Shown: piece after piece, positions 1 to 5,315 of the stretch
Position numbering within the stretch: the first letter of the stretch is position 1
How the letters are laid out: the number at the start of each line of letters is the position of its first letter
From: Azonexus sp.
GTDB taxonomy: Bacteria; Pseudomonadota; Gammaproteobacteria; Burkholderiales; Rhodocyclaceae
Assembly: GCA_023150195.1 (NCBI GenBank)
Contig: JAKLLI010000033.1
Location: forward strand, 1 to 11,411
DNA length: 11,411 bases
Direction: 5' to 3'
The notes under the pieces: generated by a model
The model's database searches: none
What the model saw: only the letters and a program-made list of their open reading frames with translations
What the model was told of the DNA's origin: nothing
Translations under genes and position numbers: made by a program

Positions 1-48
1 TTCAATGCTTTCCTTCATCTGGCTTGCGCTTATGTCTGGCTACTGTGA
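1..48 (+). pseudogene. 3' end of a probable IS5-type transposase gene, cut by the window edge
   Basis: Frame 1 is open from the window edge to a TGA at 46-48 and reads FNAFLHLACAYVWLL. This resembles the hydrophobic C-terminus of IS5-family DDE transposases (patterns like NFLAFLHLACxxIWL just before the stop). The stop lies inside a sequence that looks like a terminal inverted repeat, as is common in compact insertion sequences. Only 15 residues are visible, so the family call rests on pattern memory, and whether the gene is intact cannot be seen; it is typed here as a fragment. The alternative is a chance open frame. Confidence 0.45.
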
Positions 49-56
49 ACAGGCCC
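1..56 (+). mobile_element. Right end of a probable IS5-family insertion sequence
   Basis: The bases from about 41 to 56, read outward-in on the minus strand, are GGGCCTGTTCACAGTA. This resembles the GRGCCTGTTCACA-type terminal repeats of some IS5-family elements. It sits immediately after the putative transposase stop. The next bases are CTAG/TAG, which would suit the short TA-containing target duplications of this family. The other end of the element is outside the window, so neither the inverted repeat pair nor the duplication can be verified here. Confidence 0.45.
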
Positions 57-107
57 TAGTACCGCATTTGCTAGTTTTAACGCAACAAGAGCGATTCAGA
101 AAGTGTA

Positions 108-458
108 TTAGGCGGAGAACGAGGAGCCGCAGCCACAGGTCGATGTTGCATTCGGATTGCGAATCACGAACTGCGAACCCTCGAGGCCTTCGCTGTAATC
201 TATTTCAGCACCGACCAGATATTGATAGCTCATCGGGTCGATCAACAAGGTAACGCCATTCTTTTCCATCGTCGTATCGTCTTCAGCAACCTCTTCATCG
301 AAGGTAAAGCCATACTGAAAGCCGGAACAGCCGCCACCTGTCACGAACACGCGCAATTTCAGCGCGGCATTGCCTTCCTCTTCGATCAGTTCCTTAACCT
401 TGTTAGCCGCACTATCGGTAAAAACCAAAGGAACGGCAGTTTCTGCAACAGTAGTCAT
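108..458 (-). CDS. erpA: Iron-sulfur cluster insertion protein ErpA (A-type carrier)
   Basis: A 116-residue A-type Fe-S carrier, the usual length. ErpA takes clusters from the ISC/SUF scaffold and delivers them to apo-proteins, including essential enzymes of isoprenoid synthesis and respiration; it is cytosolic. The three cluster-binding cysteines are present: Cys44 in GGGCSGFQY, and Cys108 and Cys110 in the C-terminal TCGCGSSF. The N-terminal [18 protein letters not shown] is typical of betaproteobacterial ErpA. The ATG start has a good AGGAG ribosome site 6 nt upstream. It is the last gene of a minus-strand run with the bactofilin gene, 49 bp after that gene's stop, with a GC hairpin in the gap. 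An insertion sequence appears to end ~50 bp beyond its stop. Confidence 0.96.
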   Translation of the reverse strand: MTTVAETAVPLVFTDSAANKVKELIEEEGNAALKLRVFVTGGGCSGFQYGFTFDEEVAEDDTTMEKNGVTLLIDPMSYQYLVGAEIDYSEGLEGSQFVIRNPNATSTCGCGSSFSA

Positions 459-476
459 TTATTACTCCTAATAGTT

Positions 477-492
477 GCCCGCCATCGCGGGC
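477..492 (-). other. Intercistronic GC hairpin between the bactofilin gene and erpA
   Basis: A perfect six-base-pair GC-only stem (GCCCGC / GCGGGC) with loop CATC lies just upstream of the erpA ribosome site. No T-run follows on either strand, so it is not a standard Rho-independent terminator. It could protect a processed erpA mRNA end or modulate coupling; that role is inference. Confidence 0.45.
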
Positions 493-507
493 TCGGGAAA
501 TTGGTCG

Positions 508-906
508 TTAGTCTTTGTCTGGCGAACTTGGTTCCCCTGACAAACTCTGTTCATGGACGAGTCGCCCCTCAATGACGGCACCTTGATGCATCTCGATCGC
601 CGCATACGTTACATCACCGACGATACGAGCCTTGGGTTGCATTTCAACCGACTCGGTAACAGCCACCGGGCCGACGATAGTGCCATTCAACACCAGATGA
701 GCGACGCGGACAGCCCCTTCAACTCGGGCCAAATCGCTTACCACCAAGGTCGAGGCGCCGCCAGCAACAGCCTCGACACTGCCCTTTACCTCTCCATCGA
801 TACGCAAGCCGCCACTAAAACGCACCTGGCCTTCGATACAGGTTCCTGCGCCAATCAAACTATCGATTCGCCCCTGCGGGCCTGAGTCACTTTTTTTGCC
901 AAACAT
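508..906 (-). CDS. Bactofilin family protein (polymer-forming cytoskeletal protein)
   Basis: A 132-residue protein. The central part (about residues 15-115) is a run of short beta-strand repeats with glycines at turns, as in SGGLRIDGEVKGSV, RVEGAVRVAHLVLNGTIVGPV and KARIVGDVTYAAIEMHQGAVIEG. This is the right-handed beta-helix of the bactofilin/CcmA family (formerly DUF583). Flanking tails are short and polar, again as in the family. Bactofilins polymerise without nucleotide and scaffold cell-wall enzymes or polar structures, usually at the inner membrane. The start has a strong GAGGAG ribosome site (912-917). It lies 35 bp after the coiled-coil membrane protein gene and upstream of erpA, probably one operon. 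Confidence 0.92.
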   Translation of the reverse strand: MFGKKSDSGPQGRIDSLIGAGTCIEGQVRFSGGLRIDGEVKGSVEAVAGGASTLVVSDLARVEGAVRVAHLVLNGTIVGPVAVTESVEMQPKARIVGDVTYAAIEMHQGAVIEGRLVHEQSLSGEPSSPDKD

Positions 907-941
907 GCACGCTCCTCAAAATGCCGACCTATGTGACTGGA

Positions 942-1661
942 TCATTCGGCCAATCGCTTCGCCTTGAGTGTACCACCCTGATAGACGCGCGCCTCCGCGG
1001 AGATCAACTTGGCACCAGTTGGTAGGTCAAAAAAGCCTTCCCGTCTCAAAAAGTGCCTCACAGAAACCGGGGCGTCTTTTTTCTCCGGAAAGAGTTTCTC
1101 TCCAATTTTTCCAGCCGAACGGAACTTGACCAGGACTTCATACTGCCCATGAAACTCCGCCGGATCTTGTGCCGTGTGCTGATAAGCGAGCAGGATACGA
1201 TAGCGGAAATTACCGGACAGTTCGGTGTCATCAATGACCCTAAAGCTCTCGATTCGCAACGAAGGGCGACGATCGGGTGAAGGGATCAAGCGCTCAAAGA
1301 TGAGCATATCCTCCTTGAGCGCAACGTTTTCGTGCTCCAGGACCGAAATTCGGCTTAGCAACTGTCGCTGGGCGGCTCGCTCGATACTGACTGCATTTTG
1401 CCCCGTACCGACGGTTGACCGTAACAGGTTCAGTTCTTCCTGCTGAAGTGCCAACTGAGTCTTGAGTGAATCGACATCCGCGCCAGATACCGTGTCACCC
1501 TTCGAAAGCAAGCCCCCCAGCATCAACAAGGCGAGCAAAAGGGAGAGAGTCAGCGCCCCAATAAGCCACGGATAATGGCTATGAACGGCAACCTTGGGCG
1601 CCGTAATGCCGAAACGCCGGCGGAAGCGCTTGATTCTAAGTGAGACAGCCAGCTTTTGCAT
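942..1661 (-). CDS. Membrane-anchored coiled-coil protein (DUF6776-like) upstream of the bactofilin gene
   Basis: From the ATG at 1659-1661 the protein has 239 residues. A basic N-terminal segment (KRFRRRFG, about 10-18) precedes one transmembrane helix at about 32-53. A heptad-like, Leu/Gln/Glu-rich coiled coil follows at about 62-122 (ending ISVLEHENVALKEDMLIFERLIP), then a mixed beta domain to the end. The layout predicts an inner-membrane protein with the bulk outside the cytoplasm. The frame is open further upstream, to a TTG at 1716-1718, but that start lies in the terminator of rpsI, so the internal ATG is preferred although its ribosome site is poor. A possible -10 (TATGAT, 1704-1709 on the minus strand) lies in the gap. 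It matches betaproteobacterial hypotheticals found beside bactofilin genes; function unknown, possibly a membrane partner of the bactofilin (inference). Confidence 0.8.
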   Translation of the reverse strand: MQKLAVSLRIKRFRRRFGITAPKVAVHSHYPWLIGALTLSLLLALLMLGGLLSKGDTVSGADVDSLKTQLALQQEELNLLRSTVGTGQNAVSIERAAQRQLLSRISVLEHENVALKEDMLIFERLIPSPDRRPSLRIESFRVIDDTELSGNFRYRILLAYQHTAQDPAEFHGQYEVLVKFRSAGKIGEKLFPEKKDAPVSVRHFLRREGFFDLPTGAKLISAEARVYQGGTLKAKRLAE

Positions 1662-1716
1662 GTCGTCAACGATGTTGAATGCGCGCGATAAACACAAGCC
1701 CGAATCATACCCCAAC

Positions 1717-1742
1717 AAAAAAGCCGCCCTTGGGCGGCTTTT
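1717..1742 (-). terminator. Rho-independent terminator after rplM-rpsI
   Basis: A perfect ten-base-pair stem (AAAAGCCGCC, 1719-1728, with GGCGGCTTTT, 1733-1742) with a four-base loop begins 15 bases after the rpsI stop. Read on the minus strand it ends in a six-base T-run (1717-1722) followed by GTT. The A/T tracts on both sides would let it work in both directions, but there is no plus-strand gene here to end. Confidence 0.9.
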
Positions 1743-1757
1743 CGAAGAAACGCAATA

Positions 1758-2150
1758 TTAGCGCTTGGAGAATTGCTTGCGGCGGCGCGCCTTGTGGAAA
1801 CCAACCTTCTTACGCTCAACTTCGCGAGCATCGCGAGTAACAAAGCCAGCCTTCGACAACGACGGCTTCAGTGCAGCATCAAACTCGATCAGGGCACGAG
1901 TGATACCGTGGCGGATTGCGCCAGCTTGACCAGACTCACCACCACCAGCGACGTTTACTTTGATGTCAAAACCGTTAAGTTGCTCAACCAGTTCAAGCGG
2001 CTGGCGAACAATCATGCGTCCGGTTTCACGAGAGAAAAATTGATCGATCGGTTTGCCATTGACCACGATGGCACCGGAACCGCGCTTCATGAAAACGCGA
2101 GCCACAGCGCTCTTGCGACGACCGGTACCGTAGAAATAACTTTCAGCCAT
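1758..2150 (-). CDS. rpsI: 30S ribosomal protein S9
   Basis: A 130-residue S9 of normal length. It carries the N-terminal [13 protein letters not shown], the central [19 protein letters not shown] (about 70-87) and the basic C-terminal [17 protein letters not shown], whose last Lys-Arg residues reach the P-site tRNA in the small subunit. The start ATG is preceded by AAGGGG overlapping the rplM stop region; nine bases separate the two genes, so translation is probably coupled. It is the second gene of the rplM-rpsI unit and is followed directly by a strong terminator. Confidence 0.98.
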   Translation of the reverse strand: MAESYFYGTGRRKSAVARVFMKRGSGAIVVNGKPIDQFFSRETGRMIVRQPLELVEQLNGFDIKVNVAGGGESGQAGAIRHGITRALIEFDAALKPSLSKAGFVTRDAREVERKKVGFHKARRRKQFSKR

Positions 2151-2159
2151 GATGACCCC

Positions 2160-2588
2160 TTAGATTTCCAGCGCTTTCGGCTGCTGGGCGGTGTGAGGAT
2201 GCTGGTCGCCAGCGTAGCATTTCAGCTTTTTGAGCATGGCGTAGCCCAGCGGGCCCTTGGGCAGCATGCCCTTAACGGCCGTTTCCAAGGCACGCCCCGG
2301 AAAACGCTGCTGCATCTTCTTGAAATTGGTTTCGTAGATACCGCCGGGATAACCAGAGTGACGGAAATATTTCTTGTCGTCAGCTTTGTTACCGGTCACG
2401 GTGATCTTGTCCACATTGGTAACAACGATGAAATCGCCGGTATCAACGTGCGGGGTATAAATAGCCTTGTGCTTGCCACGCAGGCGGCGAGCAATTTCGG
2501 TAGCGAGGCGGCCGAGCACCTTGTCTGTGGCGTCTACCACAAACCACTCGCGCTTCACCTCATGTGGCTTGGCGGAAAACGTTTTCAT
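2160..2588 (-). CDS. rplM: 50S ribosomal protein L13
   Basis: A 142-residue L13, the standard bacterial length from the ATG at 2586-2588. The frame stays open 26 codons upstream, but that extension would start inside the promoter, so the shorter start is chosen. It begins [20 protein letters not shown] and has the conserved [29 protein letters not shown] and [18 protein letters not shown] segments. L13 is an early assembly protein of the large subunit. In E. coli L13 represses its own operon at the mRNA leader; here the leader is only about 40 nt and its ribosome site is weak (AGGA about 9 nt upstream), which leaves room for such control (inference). Confidence 0.98.
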   Translation of the reverse strand: MKTFSAKPHEVKREWFVVDATDKVLGRLATEIARRLRGKHKAIYTPHVDTGDFIVVTNVDKITVTGNKADDKKYFRHSGYPGGIYETNFKKMQQRFPGRALETAVKGMLPKGPLGYAMLKKLKCYAGDQHPHTAQQPKALEI

Positions 2589-2634
2589 GTGTGTGCCGTC
2601 CTGAAAAATGGGCGCAGATTTGAGAAAGCCAAGG

Positions 2635-2663
2635 ATTCTAAACAGGAAAAGCCCCCCTGTCAA
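2635..2663 (-). promoter_or_regulatory. Strong sigma-70 promoter of rplM-rpsI
   Basis: On the minus strand TTGACA (2658-2663, perfect -35) is followed by a 17-base spacer and TAGAAT (2635-2640, five of six matches to the -10). Predicted transcription begins near 2628, about 40 nt before the rplM ATG. A promoter this close to consensus fits a ribosomal protein operon. It lies just downstream of the terminator of the preceding minus-strand transcript, which isolates the operon from it. Confidence 0.88.
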
Positions 2664-2694
2664 CACTCAAACCCCAAGACGGTCGCAAACCATC

Positions 2695-2722
2695 AAAAAA
2701 AACGCGGCTCAACGAGCCGCGT
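2695..2722 (-). terminator. Rho-independent terminator with no annotated gene in front of it
   Basis: Read on the minus strand, a nine-base-pair stem (ACGCGGCTC / GAGCCGCGT) with loop GTT is followed by eight T residues. It is a textbook terminator pointing away from the OsmC gene and towards rplM. No ordinary protein gene ends here, so it implies a separate short transcript starting further right on the minus strand. Confidence 0.9.
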
Positions 2723-2764
2723 AAATCCACACCAAAGGAGGAGGGTGGAGGAGACAATCTGGAA

Positions 2765-2809
2765 TCAGCCAGCAAGTTTCGCAACAAACTGATTCGCAAC
2801 GGTTGCCAT
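2765..2809 (-). CDS. Possible 14-residue micro-ORF inside the candidate small RNA
   Basis: An ATG on the minus strand opens MATVANQFVAKLAG and ends at TGA. Upstream is a G-rich stretch (GGTGGGTGGTGC) that is only a weak ribosome site. The peptide has an amphipathic look (hydrophobic V, F, V, L spaced through it). It resembles nothing I recognise. It could be a true small protein, a leader peptide, or a chance frame; the position just before the CTCCTCC pair is the main reason to list it. Confidence 0.3.
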   Translation of the reverse strand: MATVANQFVAKLAG

Positions 2810-2887
2810 TCTGCACCACCCACCCCAACCACGCAAGACAAATTGATGCGTCGCACAACACGGATCAATATCGAGCAATTACACGTT

Positions 2888-2896
2888 CTTATAACA
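2888..2896 (-). promoter_or_regulatory. Extended -10 promoter candidate for the small RNA
   Basis: The minus strand reads TGTTATAAG, a TGn extension plus TATAAG (five of six matches). The -35 position (about ATTAAA, 17 bases upstream) is poor, which extended -10 promoters tolerate. It lies in a very AT-rich stretch (about 2865-2960). The predicted start is near 2881. Confidence 0.45.
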
Positions 2897-2935
2897 CATA
2901 TATAATTGTATTTAATCATTAATTGCAAAATTTAA

Positions 2936-2958
2936 TTAACAACACTACTTATTGTTAA
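2936..2958. promoter_or_regulatory. Operator-like inverted repeat in the AT-rich intergenic region
   Basis: TTAACAA and TTGTTAA form a perfect seven-base inverted repeat separated by nine bases, centred about 50 bases upstream of the small RNA -10 and about 135 bases before the OsmC-family start. The spacing (23 bp overall, two turns of helix) suits a dimeric regulator. No match to a site I know well; AT-rich sequence produces such repeats by chance, so confidence is low. Confidence 0.3.
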
Positions 2959-3081
2959 GCCAACTTCACTTTACAAGCATGGCACAGTTGCTGCGATGCA
3001 GCAATTCGCTCAAACTCATTGCAAACACGCCTCAAGCCGATCCGATAAAATACCGACCTCCAACACAGAGAGATTGCACAC

Positions 3082-3510
3082 ATGGAATGTACGGTGAGAT
3101 GGACAGGGGCGGACGCAGGCATGTCGTTCGTCGCAGAAACAGGCAGCGGGCACGCCCTAGTGATGGATGGCGCCCCTGAGGCAGGCGGGCGCAACCTGGG
3201 CCCTCGCCCCATGGAATTACTTCTCGCAGGCACCGGGGGCTGTACCGCCTTTGATATCGTCTTGATTTTAAAAAAAGGACGCCACGCCGTCTCTGGTTGC
3301 GAAGTGAGCCTAACCGCTGAACGAGCGGAAGCCGATCCCAAGGTATTTACCCGTATACACTTTCACTACAAGGTACGCGGAAAAGCACTCAAACCAGAGA
3401 GCGTCGAGCGCGCGATCGCACTGTCGAAAGACAAATATTGCTCGGCATCCATCATGATGGCCGAAACCGCTGCGATCACACACGACTTCGAAATCATCGA
3501 AGGCGTCTGA
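3082..3510 (+). CDS. OsmC family protein (YhfA-like subgroup)
   Basis: A 142-residue OsmC/Ohr-fold protein. The two cysteines of the family's redox centre are in place: Cys54 in AGTGGCTAFD and Cys120 in SKDKYCSAS. The MELLLAGTGGCTAFDIV and KALKPESVERAIALSKDKYCS segments are typical of the subgroup beside coq7 in betaproteobacteria. True OsmC and Ohr reduce organic hydroperoxides with these cysteines; the substrate of this subgroup is not established. The ATG has a weak AGAGA ribosome site. Possible promoter elements upstream are imperfect (TTGCAA at 3019-3024; GATAAAAT at 3044-3051, spacing too long). It converges with coq7, only 12 bases between the stops. Confidence 0.92.
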   Translation: MECTVRWTGADAGMSFVAETGSGHALVMDGAPEAGGRNLGPRPMELLLAGTGGCTAFDIVLILKKGRHAVSGCEVSLTAERAEADPKVFTRIHFHYKVRGKALKPESVERAIALSKDKYCSASIMMAETAAITHDFEIIEGV

Positions 3511-3522
3511 ACAGAGCAAACG

Positions 3523-4146
3523 CTAGAGGCGATACGTCAGAGCAGTCATGATTTTGGCGGTCGCCCGCATCACACGACGCACCCCAACAGGCAAGATGGC
3601 CGCGCCATGCTCGATCGCCATTTCGGCGTGCTGCGCTTCATCAATACGCATTTGCTCAACAATTGCTCGAGAACGGCCATCCGCGACAGGTAGACGCTCC
3701 AGATGCCCTGCGAGATGAGACTCAACCTGCCGTTCGGTCTCGGCCAGAAAAGCGAGGTTCCATTTATCGCCAACAATACCCGCACACAAGCCAAAACTTA
3801 GCGAGCCCAAATACCAAAACGGGTTTAGCAGGCTCTTCCGCCCCCCCAGTTCAGACAATCGCCGCTCCGTCCACGCCAGATGCTCGATTTCCTCATCTGC
3901 TGCCCGCTCGAGAGCTTTTCGTACCCTAGCATCTCGGGAAGTGAGGGCCTGCCCTTGATAGAGCGCCTGAGCACACACTTCGCCGGCATGATTGACGCGC
4001 ATTAACCCGATCACGTTTTGCCGCTCGCTTTCGCTCAAATCAGCATGAGGCAAGTCCTCATCTGGATGAGGACGCATCGAACTCGCCGGCAAAGCCAAAG
4101 TTCGAAGCCCCTTGTCAAAGGCAAGAATAACGCGGTCGATGCTCAT
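3523..4146 (-). CDS. coq7: Coq7-type demethoxyubiquinone hydroxylase
   Basis: A 207-residue diiron monooxygenase that hydroxylates the demethoxy ring intermediate in ubiquinone synthesis, the job done by the flavoprotein UbiF in E. coli. All iron ligands are visible: Glu56 (NHAGE), Glu86 and His89 (EIEH), Glu142 (VESH), Glu170 and His173 (EAQH). A hydrophobic segment in [19 protein letters not shown] suits membrane association. The ATG at 4144-4146 shares a base with the stop of the upstream gene (TGATG), indicating translational coupling; a GTG three codons earlier (4153-4155) is possible but less likely. The last gene of rppH-CNP1-coq7. Confidence 0.95.
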   Translation of the reverse strand: MSIDRVILAFDKGLRTLALPASSMRPHPDEDLPHADLSESERQNVIGLMRVNHAGEVCAQALYQGQALTSRDARVRKALERAADEEIEHLAWTERRLSELGGRKSLLNPFWYLGSLSFGLCAGIVGDKWNLAFLAETERQVESHLAGHLERLPVADGRSRAIVEQMRIDEAQHAEMAIEHGAAILPVGVRRVMRATAKIMTALTYRL

Positions 4147-4655
4147 CACCACCACCGTTGATTGCCGGGGTGCCCACCTTTTTGAAGCGCGTTACGCGCC
4201 TCTGCGACGGATCCAACAATCACTCCGCCAGGACAAAAATAATCGAGATACAGGGCCGCGTATTGGCGACTCGTGCCGTACTCGGTCACGCGATACCACT
4301 TCTCATCCCTAACAGGACGCCAAGAGCCATCGGCATGTCCAATGGCATACAGCCGCCGCTCTCTTGTTTCGCAACGAATACCTTCGTAGGTCACGTTGCG
4401 CACACCGCCCGGTGTGTCAACGTAGAGGGCGTAGCGGACAACACCATCCTTGCCAACACTCAACGCATCGACATCCACCGAGAAGCGGTTGGGGTTGGCG
4501 GGGCTAACTTCAAACGCAACCAACCGAGGCGTGCCGGAAGGCGTCGGCAATGTTAAAGCAGACTCTTGCCAAGGCGTAGTCTCGAAGGGATCATCGGCAG
4601 CAAACGCCACATGCGCAACAGCAATACTTAAGACACAAACCAAACCGACTTTCAC
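4146..4655 (-). CDS. CNP1-like family exported protein
   Basis: A 169-residue protein with a signal peptide of about 19 residues (hydrophobic core [14 protein letters not shown], predicted cut after AFA before ADDPFE), so the mature part is likely periplasmic. The body, with [30 protein letters not shown] and [17 protein letters not shown], matches the CNP1-like family, first noted as a neisserial cryptic protein and of unknown function. Two cysteines remain after cleavage (Cys95, Cys141) and could form a disulfide. It starts with GTG, whose bases overlap the rppH stop as GTGA, and GGGAGG lies at good distance upstream, fixing this start. It is sandwiched between rppH and coq7 with overlaps on both sides. 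Confidence 0.88.
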   Translation of the reverse strand: MKVGLVCVLSIAVAHVAFAADDPFETTPWQESALTLPTPSGTPRLVAFEVSPANPNRFSVDVDALSVGKDGVVRYALYVDTPGGVRNVTYEGIRCETRERRLYAIGHADGSWRPVRDEKWYRVTEYGTSRQYAALYLDYFCPGGVIVGSVAEARNALQKGGHPGNQRWW

Positions 4656-5203
4656 ACACTGCCTCCCGCATCTTCCCCAGTGTCATGGCCCGACAACTGC
4701 GCCGGACGACGCCCTCGATGATGGCGCCGCTCGTGATCAAGAAAGCGAAAGAGTTCGTTCAAGGCCTGCTCATAAACCCCGCGCTTGAACTCGATCACCG
4801 CATCCAGCGGCACCCAGTATTCGTTCCACCGCCACGCATCAAATTCTGGTTTGGCCGTAGCACGCAAGCTCACATCGGAATCGCGACCGACAAGCCGCAA
4901 CAGAAACCAGATTTGTTTCTGTCCTTTGTAGGAACCGCGCCATTCGCGCTTGATCCACTGGTTCGGCACTTCGTAGCGCAGCCAACCTTTGGTTCTTCCG
5001 AGAATACGAACATGCTCGGGCAGCAACCCGACCTCCTCGTGCAATTCACGATACATGGCCTCTTCCGGCGTCTCGCCGCGCTTGATGCCACCTTGCGGAA
5101 ATTGCCAGGAATGCTCCCGTATGCGTTTGCCCCAGAAAACCTCGTTTTTGGCGTTACAAAGAATGATGCCGACGTTCGGGCGATAGCCTTCGCGGTCGAG
5201 CAT
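4652..5203 (-). CDS. rppH: RNA 5' pyrophosphohydrolase (Nudix)
   Basis: A 183-residue RppH, which removes pyrophosphate from mRNA 5' triphosphate ends and so exposes transcripts to RNase E. The start [17 protein letters not shown] and the segments [10 protein letters not shown] and [14 protein letters not shown] closely follow E. coli RppH. The Nudix box GX5EX7REUXEEXGU is complete at residues 38-60 (REL-H-EE-V-GL). The C-terminal ~30 residues are basic, then acidic, and variable. The ATG at 5201-5203 is preferred over upstream in-frame extension because the family begins here and AGGA lies 7-8 bases upstream. It is divergent from proS across a 112-bp gap and leads a three-gene overlapped operon. 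Confidence 0.96.
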   Translation of the reverse strand: MLDREGYRPNVGIILCNAKNEVFWGKRIREHSWQFPQGGIKRGETPEEAMYRELHEEVGLLPEHVRILGRTKGWLRYEVPNQWIKREWRGSYKGQKQIWFLLRLVGRDSDVSLRATAKPEFDAWRWNEYWVPLDAVIEFKRGVYEQALNELFRFLDHERRHHRGRRPAQLSGHDTGEDAGGSV

Positions 5204-5315
5204 AGATATCCTGCAAAATGATTGATTGGCCGCAATTCTTTCACAAAGGTCGCCTGGGTGCAAAGGACGGCCTCCGTGTAAAATCGTCTTTTTGCAACGA
5301 ATTCAAGAGCATCCC

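Larger units (their letters stand above)
2695..2881 (-). ncRNA. Candidate small regulatory RNA with two anti-Shine-Dalgarno (CUCCUCC) motifs
   Basis: A minus-strand transcript of about 185 nt is predicted from an extended -10 promoter (2888-2896) to the terminator at 2695-2722. It contains a 5' hairpin (2843-2868), a 14-codon reading frame (2765-2809), and two exact CTCCTCC motifs (2747-2753 and 2737-2743) separated by three bases, directly before the terminator. The second motif can sit in the ten-base loop of a CACC/GGTG stem. Short transcripts with repeated CUCCUCC are known in other proteobacteria (the CcsR 'cuckoo' RNAs of Rhodobacter, which follow a small protein gene); they act on ribosome sites or protein regulators. 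Relationship to those is inference. No expression evidence is available from sequence alone. Confidence 0.6.

Noticed and set aside
1773..2792. A 339-codon plus-strand open frame
   Set aside because: It lies antisense to rpsI and rplM, which are unmistakable; its length is a by-product of codon bias on the opposite strand.
2638..2928. A 96-codon minus-strand open frame through the rplM-OsmC gap
   Set aside because: It runs through the small RNA terminator and into the rplM promoter, has no family resemblance and an unlikely composition. The transcription signals cannot coexist with it as a gene.
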